NCBI RefSeq assembly: GCF_900113685.1
Contig: NZ_FOQG01000002.1
Coordinates: forward strand, 62,001 to 126,000
DNA from: Nocardioides psychrotolerans
GTDB taxonomy: Bacteria > Actinomycetota > Actinomycetes > Propionibacteriales > Nocardioidaceae
Direction: 5' to 3'
Length of the DNA: 64,000 nt
A program made the position numbers and the translations under genes. Of the stretch, positions 34,754 to 47,003 are shown piece by piece; position 1 is the stretch's first letter; each line of letters opens with the position of its first letter. The notes below the pieces were generated by a model that had not been told where the DNA came from, did no database searches, and saw only the letters and a program-made list of their open reading frames with translations.

Positions 34754-35055
34754 CGCAGCAGCCTCCGCCGGGTGTGCCCTACCCTCGGCCGCAGCCGCCG
34801 GCCAACGGCCATGCGGTCGCGGCGCTCGTCCTCGGTGTCGTCTCCCTGACCGGGTGCTCGTTCGTCACCGGGATCCCGGCGATGATCCTCGGACGGATGG
34901 CCCAGCGCGAGATCGCCGAGTCCGGTGGTCGATCCTCGGGCCACGACCTGGCGACGATCGGGTTCTGGCTGGGGCTGGTCGCCACGGTGGTCGGCGCGCT
35001 CGCCGTGCTCGGCGTCCTCGCGATCTTCTTCGGGTTCGTCCTCGTCAGCGACTAG
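34750..35055 (+). CDS. Small DUF4190 membrane protein
   Basis: A 101-aa protein: a Pro-rich N-terminal tail (QQPPPGVPYPRPQPPANGH), then a DUF4190 unit with two membrane helices (AVAALVLGVVSLTGCSFVTG and LGLVATVVGALAVLGVLAIF) and the interhelix ILGRMAQREIAESGG, which is the family's typical loop. Role unknown. It uses a TTG start overlapping the previous stop by 4 bases (TTGA), and GGAG lies just upstream, so it is probably made with the HTH_42 protein. Confidence 0.8.
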   Translation: MTQQPPPGVPYPRPQPPANGHAVAALVLGVVSLTGCSFVTGIPAMILGRMAQREIAESGGRSSGHDLATIGFWLGLVATVVGALAVLGVLAIFFGFVLVSD

Positions 35056-35118
35056 CCGCCACCAGCAACGCCTCACGCCCGCTTGCCCACCACCTCGACC
35101 CGGAGCAGGACCCGACCC

Positions 35119-35838
35119 ATGGCACGCAACCAGCCCGAGCAGCAGGCGCCTCCCGTCCAGCGCCTCCGCATCCGCTACGCCAAGCGCGGGCGCCTGCGTT
35201 TCAGCAGCCACCGTGACTTCAGCCGCGCCTTCGAGCGTGCGATCTTCCGGGCGCGGGTGCCGATGGCCTACTCGTCGGGCTTCAACCCGCACCCTCGCAT
35301 CTCCTACGCCGGCGCGGCGCCGACCGGATCGGCCAGCGAGGCCGAGTTCCTCGAGATCGGCCTCGCCGAGATCGTCGACCCGGCCGCGATCCACGCGGCA
35401 CTTGTCGAGGCGCTCCCGGACGGTCTCGACGTGGTCGAGGTCGTGGAGTCGCCCGGGGGAGCCCTTGCCGACCAGCTCGAGGCCAGCCGGTGGCAGATCG
35501 ACATCGAGGCGTCGCTGGCCGAGGTCGAGGCAGCGGTGTCGACCTTCCTGGCCACTGACTCGGTGCAGGTGGAGCGGATGACGAAGAAGGGGCTGCGCGA
35601 GTTCGACTGTCGCGCAGCGGTGCTGTCTCTGGCAGCCGTCCCGGGGGAGCGCGGTGCCCGCCTCGACCTGGTCCTGCGGCACGGGGTGCCGGCCGTCCGG
35701 CCCGACGACGTCCTCTCCGGGTTGGCCCGCACCTCCGACCTCTCCCCGGTCCAGACCCCGCTCCTCACACGTCTCGCCCAGGGGCCCCTCGATCCCGAGA
35801 CCGGTGAGATCGGCGACCCGCTGCGGCCGAGGAGATAG
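35119..35838 (+). CDS. DUF2344 / TIGR03936 family protein
   Basis: A 239-aa protein of the family that partners TIGR03960 radical SAM proteins. Motifs: RIRYAKRGRLRFSSHRDFSR, then PMAYSSGFNPHPRISYAGAAPTG, then RMTKKGLREFDCRAAV, all characteristic. In many bacteria it is fused to, or directly follows, the radical SAM gene and comes before rne. Function unknown, likely assisting the radical SAM reaction on an RNA or ribosomal target. Here the partner ends 7.3 kb upstream. The ATG at 35119 is preferred to 35083. Confidence 0.9.
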   Translation: MARNQPEQQAPPVQRLRIRYAKRGRLRFSSHRDFSRAFERAIFRARVPMAYSSGFNPHPRISYAGAAPTGSASEAEFLEIGLAEIVDPAAIHAALVEALPDGLDVVEVVESPGGALADQLEASRWQIDIEASLAEVEAAVSTFLATDSVQVERMTKKGLREFDCRAAVLSLAAVPGERGARLDLVLRHGVPAVRPDDVLSGLARTSDLSPVQTPLLTRLAQGPLDPETGEIGDPLRPRR

Positions 35839-36200
35839 TCCGTTTCCGATCGGTTGTGCGATAGTGGCCCTGGTCGATGACCCGTGGTCGACTCCTCACC
35901 AGGAGCCTGCCGCCCGAAACGACTCGACGACGTTCTCGCCGGACACCTCGCACCTGAAGTGCTCGGCACAGTGGTTGGAAGTCGTCGCCGGACCGCGACG
36001 CGGCCAGTGATAGTCGGTGACAGCGACTCTCGCCTGTGGCCCTGCGACCGCGGCAGGTGACGTAGCTCCCGTCCAGTGACGCACCTGCGGAGGGTGTCGC
36101 CGCCACACGAAGGCTTTGCGCCGTCGATCCCCTAGCTTGTCGGGTCCGCGGCGTCTGACACGCCCGGACGGCGCGCCGTTCCGGGTCGAGGAGCAGCACC
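35839..36200 (+). other. 362-base gene-free leader of rne
   Basis: No convincing reading frame is present. Small hairpins occur (for example CTCCT/AGGAG near 35895). RNase E messages in other bacteria carry long 5' leaders that the enzyme cuts to regulate itself, so this stretch is a candidate autoregulatory leader. GAGGAG at 36188-36193 is the ribosome binding site of rne. Confidence 0.45.
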
Positions 36201-39323
<3,123 letters not shown>

Positions 39324-39328
39324 CCGGG

Positions 39329-39364
39329 GCGCCGCTCGCCCACGTTTTGCGGTGCGAGCGGCGC
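39329..39364 (+). terminator. Hairpin after rne
   Basis: Perfect 11-bp stem: GCGCCGCTCGC at 39329-39339 pairs with 39354-39364 around a 14-base loop containing TTTT. It starts 5 bases after the rne stop. Confidence 0.75.
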
Positions 39365-39369
39365 GTCCG

Positions 39370-39375
39370 TACTAT
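39370..39375 (+). promoter_or_regulatory. Candidate -10 box of rplU-rpmA
   Basis: TACTAT matches the actinobacterial -10 consensus, directly after the rne terminator and about 110 bases before rplU. A clear -35 was not found. The leader between holds a small hairpin (CCACC-ACTCA-GGTGG, 39419-39433). Confidence 0.4.
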
Positions 39376-39486
39376 TGACCCTCGGTGCGTTGACTCGTGC
39401 CCACTCTGCTCGGCAGCCCACCACTCAGGTGGTCGTGGCCCGGGGCAGACCCAGTTTTTTCAGTGAGACAGACGAAGGAGACCGCG

Positions 39487-39789
39487 GTGTACGCGATCGT
39501 GCGCGCAGGCGCCAAGCAGCAGAAGGTCGCCGTGGGCGACGTCATCGAGATCGACAAGGTGAAGACCGGTGTCGGCGAGTCGGTGACCCTGCCGGTCGTG
39601 CTCGTGGTCGACGGCGAGACCATCACCGCGACGGGCCTCGACAAGGCCGCCGTGACCGTCGAGATCCTCGGCGCCTCCAAGGGTCCGAAGATCGTGATCC
39701 AGAAGTACAAGAACAAGACGGGCTACAAGAAGCGCCAGGGTCACCGTCAGAAGTACACCCAGGTCAAGGTCACCGACATCTCTCTCTGA
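39487..39789 (+). CDS. rplU: 50S ribosomal protein L21
   Basis: Binds 23S rRNA in the large subunit; 100 aa. [23 protein letters not shown] at the N-terminus and the C-terminal [19 protein letters not shown] are the L21 signature. The GTG at 39487 with GAAGGAG upstream is chosen over an upstream frame at 39397. rpmA follows after 33 bases, the universal L21-L27-Obg order. Confidence 0.97.
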   Translation: MYAIVRAGAKQQKVAVGDVIEIDKVKTGVGESVTLPVVLVVDGETITATGLDKAAVTVEILGASKGPKIVIQKYKNKTGYKKRQGHRQKYTQVKVTDISL

Positions 39790-39822
39790 GCCTGGCTCGA
39801 GACACACCCGAAGGACTACGAA

Positions 39823-40077
39823 ATGGCTCACAAGAAGGGCGCCGCGTCCACCAAGAACGGCCGCGACTCCAACTCCCAGCGCCTCGGCGTCAAGCGCTTC
39901 GGTGGTCAGGCTGTCAACGCCGGCGAGATCATCGTGCGCCAGCGCGGCACCCACTTCCACCCGGGTAGCGGCGTCGGCCGCGGCGGTGACGACACCCTCT
40001 TCGCGCTGATCCCCGGCGCCGTCGAGTTCGGCCGCAAGCGCGGCCGCAAGGTCATCAACATCGTCCCGGGCGAGTGA
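39823..40077 (+). CDS. rpmA: 50S ribosomal protein L27
   Basis: Large-subunit protein of 84 aa reaching the peptidyl transferase centre. [20 protein letters not shown] begins directly with the mature actinobacterial form (no cleaved leader as in Firmicutes), then [20 protein letters not shown] and the GTHFHPG core. ATG start. A terminator-like hairpin follows before obgE. Confidence 0.98.
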   Translation: MAHKKGAASTKNGRDSNSQRLGVKRFGGQAVNAGEIIVRQRGTHFHPGSGVGRGGDDTLFALIPGAVEFGRKRGRKVINIVPGE

Positions 40078-40106
40078 CCTGACGCTCGCTCGTTCCACCT
40101 CCGCGC

Positions 40107-40136
40107 AAGGGCGTCCCTGATCACGGGGTCGCCCTT
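40107..40136 (+). terminator. Hairpin between rpmA and obgE
   Basis: AAGGGCG at 40107-40113 pairs with CGCCCTT at 40130-40136, with an inner CCC/GGG pair, followed by TTT and TTTTGT. It looks like an intrinsic terminator, perhaps partial. Confidence 0.65.
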
Positions 40137-40179
40137 TCGCCATTTTGTGCAACATCTACGAACAGACAGGCGGTGAACC

Positions 40180-41715
40180 ATGGCAGTCCCGACTTTCGTC
40201 GACAAGGTGTCGCTCCACGTGAGCGCTGGTCGCGGCGGACACGGCGTTGCCTCGGTGCACCGTGAGAAGTTCAAGCCCCTCGGTGGGCCCGACGGCGGCA
40301 ACGGCGGTCAGGGTGGCTCGATCATCCTGCGCGTCGACCCGGACGTCACGACCCTGATCGACTATCACCACAGCCCGAAACGGCTGGCCGAGAACGGCGG
40401 CCACGGCGCCGGCTCGCACAAGAACGGCGGTCACGGGAGCGACCTGGTCCTGCTCGTCCCCGACGGGACCGTGGTCACCGACGCGCAGGGCAACGCTCTC
40501 GCCGACATGATCGGTCCCGGCACCGAGCTGGTCATCGCGGCCGGTGGCCGCGGTGGTCTCGGCAACGCGGCGCTGGCCAGCTCCAAGCGGAAGGCGCCCG
40601 GCTTCGCCCTGCTCGGCGAGCCCGGTGAGGAGCTCGAGATCCGCCTCGAGCTCAAGGTCGTCGCCGACATCGGCCTGGTCGGTTTCCCGAGCGCCGGCAA
40701 GTCGAGCCTGATCGCCTCCATCTCCCGGGCTCGGCCCAAGATCGCCGACTACCCCTTCACCACCCTGGTGCCCAACCTCGGCGTGGTCACGGCCGGCGAG
40801 ACGACGTTCACCGTCGCGGACGTGCCCGGCCTGATCGAGGGCGCGAGCGAGGGTCGCGGCCTCGGGCACGACTTCCTGCGCCACATCGAGCGCTGCGCCG
40901 CTCTGGTCCACGTGATCGACACCGCGACGATGGAGCCCGGCCGCAACCCGGTCGAGGACCTGGACATCATGGAGAACGAGCTCTCGCGCTATGGCGGGCT
41001 CGAGGACCGGCCGCGACTGGTCGCCCTCAACAAGATCGACGTGCCCGACGGGCGCGACATCTCCGACATCACGATCGACGACCTTCGCGATCGGGGCCTG
41101 CGGGTCTTCCCGGTCTCTGCTGCCAGCGGCGAGGGCATGCGCGAGCTGACCTTCGCGATGGCCGAGATCGTCCGGGCTGCCCGCGTCGAGCGCGAGGTCG
41201 TCGCGTCCCAGCGGATCGTGCTGCGCCCACCCAACGCCGACAGCGACGAGGACTTCACGGTCCAGGAGTCGCCGGACGGATGGCGCGTCAAGGGCACCAA
41301 GCCCGAGCGATGGGTGCGCCAGACCGACTTCAGCAACGACGAGGCGGTGGGCTTCCTGGCCGACCGGCTCAACCGGTTGGGAGTCGAGACCAAGCTCGTC
41401 AGGCTGGGCGCGGTCCAGGGCGACACCGTCATCATCGGCTCCGACGACAACTCCGTGGTCTTCGACTTCAAGCCCGGCATCGACGCGGGCGCGGAGAACC
41501 TCGCCCGTCGTGGTGAGGACGAGCGCTTCGAGGAGAAGCGCCCGGCACACGGTCGCCGCCGCGCCATCCAGGACGGCATGGAGGACCGCGCCGAGACCGA
41601 GACGCGCGCCGACGTGGCCCGCCGCCTCGACAAGCCGGAGAAGTACGGACCGAAGGCCTACGTCATCGGCTCGCGCGAGGACCCCGACTGGGCTGAGAGC
41701 GACCCCGACGCATGA
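40180..41715 (+). CDS. obgE: GTPase Obg/CgtA
   Basis: Ribosome-associated GTPase of 511 aa involved in 50S assembly and stress control. The glycine-rich Obg domain (residues 1-~160, [15 protein letters not shown]) is followed by the G domain: G1 [12 protein letters not shown]3 [13 protein letters not shown]4 NKID, G5 SAASGEG. The C-terminal OCT domain starts near [20 protein letters not shown], and an extra acidic/basic tail follows. Start ATG after a spaced AGGCGG. It overlaps proB by 4 bases. Confidence 0.97.
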   Translation: MAVPTFVDKVSLHVSAGRGGHGVASVHREKFKPLGGPDGGNGGQGGSIILRVDPDVTTLIDYHHSPKRLAENGGHGAGSHKNGGHGSDLVLLVPDGTVVTDAQGNALADMIGPGTELVIAAGGRGGLGNAALASSKRKAPGFALLGEPGEELEIRLELKVVADIGLVGFPSAGKSSLIASISRARPKIADYPFTTLVPNLGVVTAGETTFTVADVPGLIEGASEGRGLGHDFLRHIERCAALVHVIDTATMEPGRNPVEDLDIMENELSRYGGLEDRPRLVALNKIDVPDGRDISDITIDDLRDRGLRVFPVSAASGEGMRELTFAMAEIVRAARVEREVVASQRIVLRPPNADSDEDFTVQESPDGWRVKGTKPERWVRQTDFSNDEAVGFLADRLNRLGVETKLVRLGAVQGDTVIIGSDDNSVVFDFKPGIDAGAENLARRGEDERFEEKRPAHGRRRAIQDGMEDRAETETRADVARRLDKPEKYGPKAYVIGSREDPDWAESDPDA

Positions 41716-42833
41716 CCGAGGGCCGGCGGATCGAGGTCACCGTCGCACGCCGGATCGTGGTCAAGGTCGGCTCGTCGTCCCTCACCACCGCCGCGGGCAA
41801 GATCGATCCCTCCACCGTCAGCCGCCTCGTCGACGTGCTCGCCGCTGCGCGGCTGCGTGGTGCCGAGGTGGTGCTGGTGTCCTCGGGTGCCATCGCGGCC
41901 GGCCTGGCCCCGCTCGGCCTGGCCAAGCGGCCCCGCGGCCTGGCCGCCCAGCAGGCCGCGGCGTCCGTGGGGCAGGGACTGCTCGTCCACCGCTACACCG
42001 AGGAGCTCGCCCGCCACGGCGTAGTGGCGGGGCAGGTGCTCCTGACGCTCGACGACGTGACGCGGCGCTCCCATTACCGCAACGCCTATCAGACCTTCGC
42101 CAAGCTCCTCGAGCTCGGTGTGCTGCCGATCGTCAACGAGAACGACACGGTCGCGACCAACGAGATCCGCTTCGGTGACAACGACCGGCTTGCGTCCCTC
42201 GTCGCCCACCTGGTCCACGCCGACCTGCTGGTGCTGCTCTCCGACGTCGACGGTCTCTACGACGCCGACCCCCGCGAGCCGGGCGCCCGCCGCGTCACCG
42301 ACGTGACCTCGCCGGCCGACCTCGAGCAGGTGCGGATCGGGTCCACCGGGTCCGCCGGGGTGGGCACGGGCGGCATGCAGACCAAGGTCGAGGCGGCGCG
42401 CATCGCCACCGGCGCCGGCATCCCGGTGGTCCTGGCGGCCGCCGACCAGGCCGCGGTCGCCCTGGCCGGTGAGCCCGTCGGCACGCTCTTCCACGCCACC
42501 GGCCGCCGCCAGCCGACGCGATTGCTCTGGCTGGCCCACGCGACCGACCCCCAGGGGACGCTGCTGCTGGACCCGGGCGCCGTCCGCGCGGTCGTCGAGC
42601 GGCACGCCTCGCTGCTGGCCGCCGGCATCACCGGCGTGATCGGCGCCTTCACCGCCGGCGATCCCGTCAACCTGGCCGGCCCCGACGGGGTCCCGGTCGC
42701 GCGTGGCCTGGTCAACTTCGACGCCGACGAGGTGCCTCGGCTGCTGGGTCGCTCGTCCCAGGACCTCAAGCGGGAGCTGGGTGCCGCCTACGAGCGCGAG
42801 GTCGTCCACCGTGACGACCTCGTGCTGCTCTGA
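41712..42833 (+). CDS. proB: Glutamate 5-kinase
   Basis: First step of proline synthesis: phosphorylates glutamate with ATP. 373 aa with an amino acid kinase domain ([66 protein letters not shown]) and a C-terminal PUA domain (~280-373, ending [11 protein letters not shown]). The ATG overlaps the obgE stop (ATGA). proA is not the next gene, so the later proline genes lie elsewhere or beyond the window. Confidence 0.97.
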   Translation: MTEGRRIEVTVARRIVVKVGSSSLTTAAGKIDPSTVSRLVDVLAAARLRGAEVVLVSSGAIAAGLAPLGLAKRPRGLAAQQAAASVGQGLLVHRYTEELARHGVVAGQVLLTLDDVTRRSHYRNAYQTFAKLLELGVLPIVNENDTVATNEIRFGDNDRLASLVAHLVHADLLVLLSDVDGLYDADPREPGARRVTDVTSPADLEQVRIGSTGSAGVGTGGMQTKVEAARIATGAGIPVVLAAADQAAVALAGEPVGTLFHATGRRQPTRLLWLAHATDPQGTLLLDPGAVRAVVERHASLLAAGITGVIGAFTAGDPVNLAGPDGVPVARGLVNFDADEVPRLLGRSSQDLKRELGAAYEREVVHRDDLVLL

Positions 42834-42842
42834 CCCAGGTGG

Positions 42843-43130
42843 TCAGACGGCGATGGTGAGGGCCACGGTCACGACGTCGCCGAGCGTGAGTGACTCGGCG
42901 TTGCGGATCTTGTCCTTGAGCGGCACGACGTAGCCGCCGTCCTTGGGCCACAGGGCCGTCGTCCAGTCGGTGGCGCCGATCCGCACGCTGGCCGGGATCA
43001 TCCCCCAGCCATAGCTCACCATCGGCGAGACGGCCAGGAGCTCGGCGCACTCGTCCTCGGGCACCGACACGAAGTGGTAGGGCGCCGGGCCGCGCCACTC
43101 CCAGATCTCACCGGTGAACTCCAGGTCCAT
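42843..43130 (-). CDS. DUF1905 domain protein
   Basis: A 95-aa beta-barrel-like protein: MDLEFTGEIWEWRGPAPYHF, VPEDECAELLAVSP, IPASVRIGATDWTTALWPKD, YVVPLKDKIRNAESLTLGD. These match DUF1905, a small domain found in many actinobacteria, alone or with YdeI-like segments. Function unknown. Convergent with proB with a 9-base gap. Confidence 0.88.
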   Translation of the reverse strand: MDLEFTGEIWEWRGPAPYHFVSVPEDECAELLAVSPMVSYGWGMIPASVRIGATDWTTALWPKDGGYVVPLKDKIRNAESLTLGDVVTVALTIAV

Positions 43131-43170
43131 GGGGCCACCGTAGGACAGGTTGTGGACGTTCTGCGGACGT

Positions 43171-43176
43171 TAGGCT
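43171..43176 (+). promoter_or_regulatory. Candidate -10 box of the acidic small protein gene
   Basis: TAGGCT ends 7 bases before the GTG at 43184. Confidence 0.45.
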
Positions 43177-43183
43177 CGGTCCT

Positions 43184-43507
43184 GTGCAAGGTCATCTGCC
43201 CGGCCCCGCGGACGACGGTCCTGGCTCCGATGCGACGCTCAACGCCCTCTACGACCTGGTGCCCGATGCCGAGGAGGTCGACCTGGCCGAGGAGGTCCGG
43301 CTGGAGCAGGAGCAGACCTGGGCCCTCGAGAACGCCGGGTTCGTCGAGGAGGACCGGCTCCCACCGGTGGACGAGCAGGTGCCCGAGGAGCCGCCCCTGC
43401 CCGCGCCGGAGGAGCGGCTGACCGACGGCCAGGTCCAGGGGCTGCTGGAGCACGTGCTCGGGGCCGAGGTCGTCGACGACGAGGACCCGCGGGACCACGA
43501 GACCTGA
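43184..43507 (+). CDS. Small acidic protein of unknown function
   Basis: A 107-aa, strongly acidic protein with no hydrophobic segment and no recognised domain; probably mostly disordered with a helix at EEVDLAEEVRLEQEQTWALE. Conserved codon bias and a leaderless-type promoter support it being real. It sits between DUF1905 and the amphi-Trp gene without operon overlaps. Confidence 0.6.
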   Translation: MQGHLPGPADDGPGSDATLNALYDLVPDAEEVDLAEEVRLEQEQTWALENAGFVEEDRLPPVDEQVPEEPPLPAPEERLTDGQVQGLLEHVLGAEVVDDEDPRDHET

Positions 43508-43583
43508 GGATCGTTCTCAGCCGGGTTGGCTACGGTGACGGCACGGACGCCACCCGGCGTACGACGACGTGAAGGAGCCCTGC

Positions 43584-43883
43584 GTGAGCAAGGAAGCCCG
43601 CGACATCGAGCGCATCTATGCCACCGACGAGGTCGTCGCCAAGCTGCGACGCCTCGCCGACGCCCTCGAGAAGGGCGAGTCGTTCCGGATCCAGATCGCC
43701 GGTGAGCGCTTCCGCGTGCCTGCCCGCGCCGAGTTCTCCATCGAGCACGAGCGCGGCGACGGCGAGGAGGAGGTCGAGTTCCAGCTGAAGTGGTCGATCG
43801 CCGACGCCGACGCCGACTCCGAGGCCTCGGACGATGAGGACGACGAGGGCTCGGACTCCGAGGACGACGACTCGGTCGTCTGA
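43584..43883 (+). CDS. Amphi-Trp domain protein
   Basis: A 99-aa protein. The amphi-Trp domain covers residues ~10-75: DEVVAKLRRLADALEKGESF, IQIAGERFRVPARAEFSIEH, then VEFQLKWSI with the eponymous Trp. A very acidic tail (SDDEDDEGSDSEDDDS) follows. The domain is found in bacteria and archaea in gas-vesicle-like or unknown contexts; its role is not established. GTG start with GAAGGAG at proper distance. Confidence 0.82.
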   Translation: MSKEARDIERIYATDEVVAKLRRLADALEKGESFRIQIAGERFRVPARAEFSIEHERGDGEEEVEFQLKWSIADADADSEASDDEDDEGSDSEDDDSVV

Positions 43884-43943
43884 CCTCTCCACTCGGTCCT
43901 GATGTAGCGCGGCGCCACGGCGGCCACCGCTCGCGCTCTCGGC

Positions 43944-43958
43944 CGAGACCGGGTCTCG
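43944..43958. terminator. Small palindrome after the amphi-Trp gene
   Basis: CGAGACC-G-GGTCTCG is a perfect palindrome in the 162-base gap before the next gene. It may belong to a terminator; no other feature was seen in the gap apart from the downstream promoter box. Confidence 0.3.
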
Positions 43959-44033
43959 AGATCCGACGGCTGGTGCGGGCCGGTCAGGAGGGGATACGGA
44001 CGGGGGAGCGGTCCTGTTGAACGATCGGCTCGC

Positions 44034-44039
44034 TAGTTT
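44034..44039 (+). promoter_or_regulatory. Candidate -10 box of the EEP gene at 44046
   Basis: TAGTTT ends 6 bases before the ATG and no Shine-Dalgarno sequence is present. Confidence 0.45.
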
Positions 44040-44045
44040 CGAGCC

Positions 44046-45020
44046 ATGCCCCGCTTCCTCTTCCGGCTGCTCGTCGTCGTCCTGCTGCTGCCCGCGGTCC
44101 TGCTCACCGTCGTCCGGCTCGTGGAGCCCGATCTCGCACGCACCGCACAGCTGCAGGCGTTCACCCCCGCCGGGCTCCCGTTGTACGCCGCCGCGCTGGT
44201 GCTCCTGCTCCTCGTCGTGCTCCGACGGGCCACTCGCCACCGGCTCCTGGCGGTGCCGATCGCCGTGGCTGTGGCCGGCCTGGCGCTGCACGTGGTGTGG
44301 TTCGCGCCGCTCGTCTCGGGTCCTGTCCCGCGTCCTGCTGCGGACGGCGGGCCGACGGTCGCGGTGATGACCGCCAACCTGCTGGCCGGGGCGGGCGACG
44401 CGACGCGCCTGGTCGTCGAGGCAAGCGAGGCCGGCACCGACGTGCTGGTCGTCAGCGAGGTCACGCGCGGGGACGTGGAGGAGATGGAGCGGGTCGGTCT
44501 CTCCGAGGTGTTCCCGCACCGGCTCGGGCAGGACGGCGCGGTCGACGGCGCGGTCACCGCGACGATGGTCTTCGCCCGCGAGCCGATCGAGCTCGTGGAG
44601 TCCCTCGACACGACCTTCGACGCGATGCTCGTGCGCGTTGGGGACCTGCAGGTGCTCGCGGTGCATCCGGCGCCACCCACGCTCTACTCCGACTGGAAGT
44701 CCGACCACCGTGCGATCCTCGAGGTCGCCGAGCGTGAGGAGGTGGACGTGATCGCGGGTGATCTCAACGCGACGCTCGACCATGCCCCGCTGCGCGCCCT
44801 GGTCGACGCGGGCTACCGCGACGCCGCCGAGCTGACCAACGCCGGGCTGGCGGCCACCTGGCCGGTCGACGGTGGCTTCCCGCTGCTGAGCCTGCTGCCG
44901 CCGTCGGTCGCGATCGACCACGTGCTCGTCTCGGACACCTGGACCGTCACCGCGACCCGCACCCTCGACGTGCCCGGCTCGGACCACCGCGCGGTCATGG
45001 CGACGGTGGCTCCGCGGTGA
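44046..45020 (+). CDS. Polytopic-anchored endonuclease/exonuclease/phosphatase family protein
   Basis: A 324-aa protein: three N-terminal membrane helices (FLFRLLVVVLLLPAVLLTVV, PLYAAALVLLLLVVLRR, LLAVPIAVAVAGLALHVVWF) followed by an EEP domain facing outward. Motifs: VAVMTANLLAGAGD, VLVVSEVTRGD (metal Glu), LAVHPAPPTLYSDWKSDHRA, VIAGDLNATLDHAP (catalytic) and VPGSDHRAVMATV (final Asp-His). Substrate unknown; second EEP protein in this window. Overlaps the following nucleotidyltransferase gene by 4 bases. Confidence 0.85.
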   Translation: MPRFLFRLLVVVLLLPAVLLTVVRLVEPDLARTAQLQAFTPAGLPLYAAALVLLLLVVLRRATRHRLLAVPIAVAVAGLALHVVWFAPLVSGPVPRPAADGGPTVAVMTANLLAGAGDATRLVVEASEAGTDVLVVSEVTRGDVEEMERVGLSEVFPHRLGQDGAVDGAVTATMVFAREPIELVESLDTTFDAMLVRVGDLQVLAVHPAPPTLYSDWKSDHRAILEVAEREEVDVIAGDLNATLDHAPLRALVDAGYRDAAELTNAGLAATWPVDGGFPLLSLLPPSVAIDHVLVSDTWTVTATRTLDVPGSDHRAVMATVAPR

Positions 45021-45661
45021 ACGCCGACCAGCCGCCCGAGATGGACGACGCCGAGTTCCTCCGGTGGCACGGTGCGTGGGAGCCGCTGACACCCAGCACG
45101 ATCGGCGCCTTCATGGCCGGGTTCGACCGACCCTGGTGGGTCGTGGGCGGGTGGAGCATCGAGGCGTTCACCGGGGTCGCGCGCGAGCACGAGGACCTCG
45201 ACGTCTCGATGCTCACCTGCGACGCCCCTGCCTTCCGCGACTTCCTCGGCGAGCGGTGGACGCCGTGGGTGGTCGGCGGGTCGATGGGCCCCGGCGGGAT
45301 GCGTCCCTATCGCCTCGGCGGACCCGACGTCGACCGCGAGGGCCAGCTCTGGGTCCGCCGCAACGCGGGTGCGCCGTGGGTCCTCGACGTGCCGCTGACG
45401 CCCGACACCGGCGGGCTCTGGACCAACAAGCGCTGGCACGCGCACGTCGCCCCCGTCGCGGACGTGACCTGGGTGGGCGACGACGGCGTGCCCTACCTGC
45501 GCCCCGAGGTCACGATCATGATGAAGGCGCGCCTCGACCGGCCGAAGGACCGCGCCGACCTCGATGCGTGCTGGCCGCTCCTGGGTGACGCCGAGCGGGC
45601 CTGGGCGCGCGACACGATCGCGCTCGCACATCCCGCTCACCCTTGGCTCGGGCTGTTCTGA
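45017..45661 (+). CDS. Aminoglycoside adenylyltransferase-like nucleotidyltransferase
   Basis: A 214-aa protein with a minimal nucleotidyltransferase fold: WWVVGGWSIEAFTGVAREHEDLDVSM, i.e. the GGW...D-x-D pattern where the acidic pair binds metal. Further strands include PWVLDVPLTPDTGG and YLRPEVTIMMKARLDRPKDRADLDA. It resembles the aminoglycoside-2''-adenylyltransferase group, which includes many chromosomal proteins with no resistance role, so no antibiotic resistance should be assumed. GTG start overlapping the upstream EEP gene. A strong hairpin follows. Confidence 0.75.
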   Translation: MNADQPPEMDDAEFLRWHGAWEPLTPSTIGAFMAGFDRPWWVVGGWSIEAFTGVAREHEDLDVSMLTCDAPAFRDFLGERWTPWVVGGSMGPGGMRPYRLGGPDVDREGQLWVRRNAGAPWVLDVPLTPDTGGLWTNKRWHAHVAPVADVTWVGDDGVPYLRPEVTIMMKARLDRPKDRADLDACWPLLGDAERAWARDTIALAHPAHPWLGLF

Positions 45662-45670
45662 GCCCTCGAG

Positions 45671-45714
45671 TCGTGTGCCTGAGAGCGCGGTGGGGCGCTG
45701 CCTGAGGCACACGA
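45671..45714 (+). terminator. Nested hairpin after the nucleotidyltransferase gene
   Basis: Outer arms TCGTGTGCCT (45671-45680) and AGGCACACGA (45705-45714) pair perfectly, and inside them AGCGC (45684-45688) pairs with GCGCT (45695-45699). It lies 10 bases after the stop and before the cysteine desulfurase gene. Confidence 0.7.
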
Positions 45715-45799
45715 CCCCACACGGCCACCCCGTCCAGCCGGTCCGCTCGACGGTGGTGATGGGCGCCGGTGACCTGAGGCGCCGTACCCTAGGGGTGCA

Positions 45800-46996
45800 A
45801 TGAGCCAGTCCAGTCCCGATCCGGTCGTCTACCTCGACCACGCCGCCACCACGCCCATGGTGCCCGCGGCGGTCGAAGCGCTCACCGCCCACCTGCTCGA
45901 CGTCGGCAACCCCAGCTCGCTGCATGCTTCCGGGCGTCGCGCCCGGCGCATCGTGGAGGAGTCGCGCGAGACCATCGCGCAGGCCGTCAACTGCCGTCCC
46001 GGCGAGGTCGTCTTCACCGCAGGCGGCACCGAGGCCGACAACCTGGCGATCAAGGGCATCTACTGGTCCCGCCAGGGCACCGACGCCCGCCGCACCCGCG
46101 TCCTCACGACCTCGGTGGAGCACCACGCCGTGCTCGATCCCGTCTTCTGGCTCGGTGAGGGCGAGGGTGCCCAGGTCGAGCTGCTGCCGGTCGATCGCGA
46201 CGGCCGCCTCGACCTCGACGCACTGCGCGCGTCCGTCGAGCGCGACCCCGCCTCGGTCGCCCTCATCTCGGTCATGTGGGCCAACAACGAGGTCGGCACG
46301 CTCCAGCCCGTCGACGACGTCGTGGCCATCGCCGCGGCCCACGGCATCCCCGTCCACACCGACGGCGTGCAGGCCATCGGCACCGTCCCGGTCGACTTCG
46401 CGGCCTCGGGGGTCGACGCCCTGGCCCTGACCGGGCACAAGGTCGGCGGGCCCTACGGCGTCGGCGCGCTCGTCGTACGACGAGAGCTCGCGGTCACCGC
46501 GCTGGTCCACGGCGGCGGTCAGGAGCGCGACATCCGCAGCGGCACCGTCGACACCCCGGCGATCGCCGGGCTCGCGGCCGCGGTCGAGCTGGCCGTGAAG
46601 CACCAGCCCGAGCACGCCGTACGCATGAGGGCGCTGCGCGCTCGCCTCGTCGAGGGCGTCCTGGCCGCGGTGCCCGGAGCGATGCTCAACGGCCCGGCGC
46701 TCGACGACCCGACGGCCCGCCTGCCCGGCAACGCCCACCTGAGCTTCCCCGGTTGCGAGGGCGACTCGCTGCTGATGCTCCTCGACGCGCGCGGCATCGA
46801 GTGCTCGACCGGCTCCGCCTGCTCGGCCGGCGTGCCGCAGCCCTCGCACGTGCTGCTCGCGATGGGGCGCGAGCCCGACGAGGCCCGCAGCTCGCTGCGC
46901 TTCTCGCTCGGCCACACCAGCACCGAGGCCGATGTCGATGCCCTGGTCGCGGCGATCGGCCCCTGCGTCGAGCGCGCGAGGGCAGCCAAGGCATGA
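45800..46996 (+). CDS. Cysteine desulfurase
   Basis: PLP enzyme of 398 aa that takes sulfur from cysteine and passes it as a persulfide. Motifs: [19 protein letters not shown], the cofactor His in [10 protein letters not shown], Lys Schiff base in [11 protein letters not shown], and the persulfide Cys in [15 protein letters not shown]. NifS/IscS type. mnmA follows after 7 bases, so its main client here is probably tRNA thiolation. TACCCT 9 bases before the ATG may be the promoter -10. Confidence 0.95.
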   Translation: MSQSSPDPVVYLDHAATTPMVPAAVEALTAHLLDVGNPSSLHASGRRARRIVEESRETIAQAVNCRPGEVVFTAGGTEADNLAIKGIYWSRQGTDARRTRVLTTSVEHHAVLDPVFWLGEGEGAQVELLPVDRDGRLDLDALRASVERDPASVALISVMWANNEVGTLQPVDDVVAIAAAHGIPVHTDGVQAIGTVPVDFAASGVDALALTGHKVGGPYGVGALVVRRELAVTALVHGGGQERDIRSGTVDTPAIAGLAAAVELAVKHQPEHAVRMRALRARLVEGVLAAVPGAMLNGPALDDPTARLPGNAHLSFPGCEGDSLLMLLDARGIECSTGSACSAGVPQPSHVLLAMGREPDEARSSLRFSLGHTSTEADVDALVAAIGPCVERARAAKA

Positions 46997-47003
46997 GCGG
47001 GGC

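Noticed and set aside
45017..45661. Aminoglycoside resistance gene
   Set aside because: Only the general nucleotidyltransferase fold is supported; chromosomal relatives usually have no resistance function.
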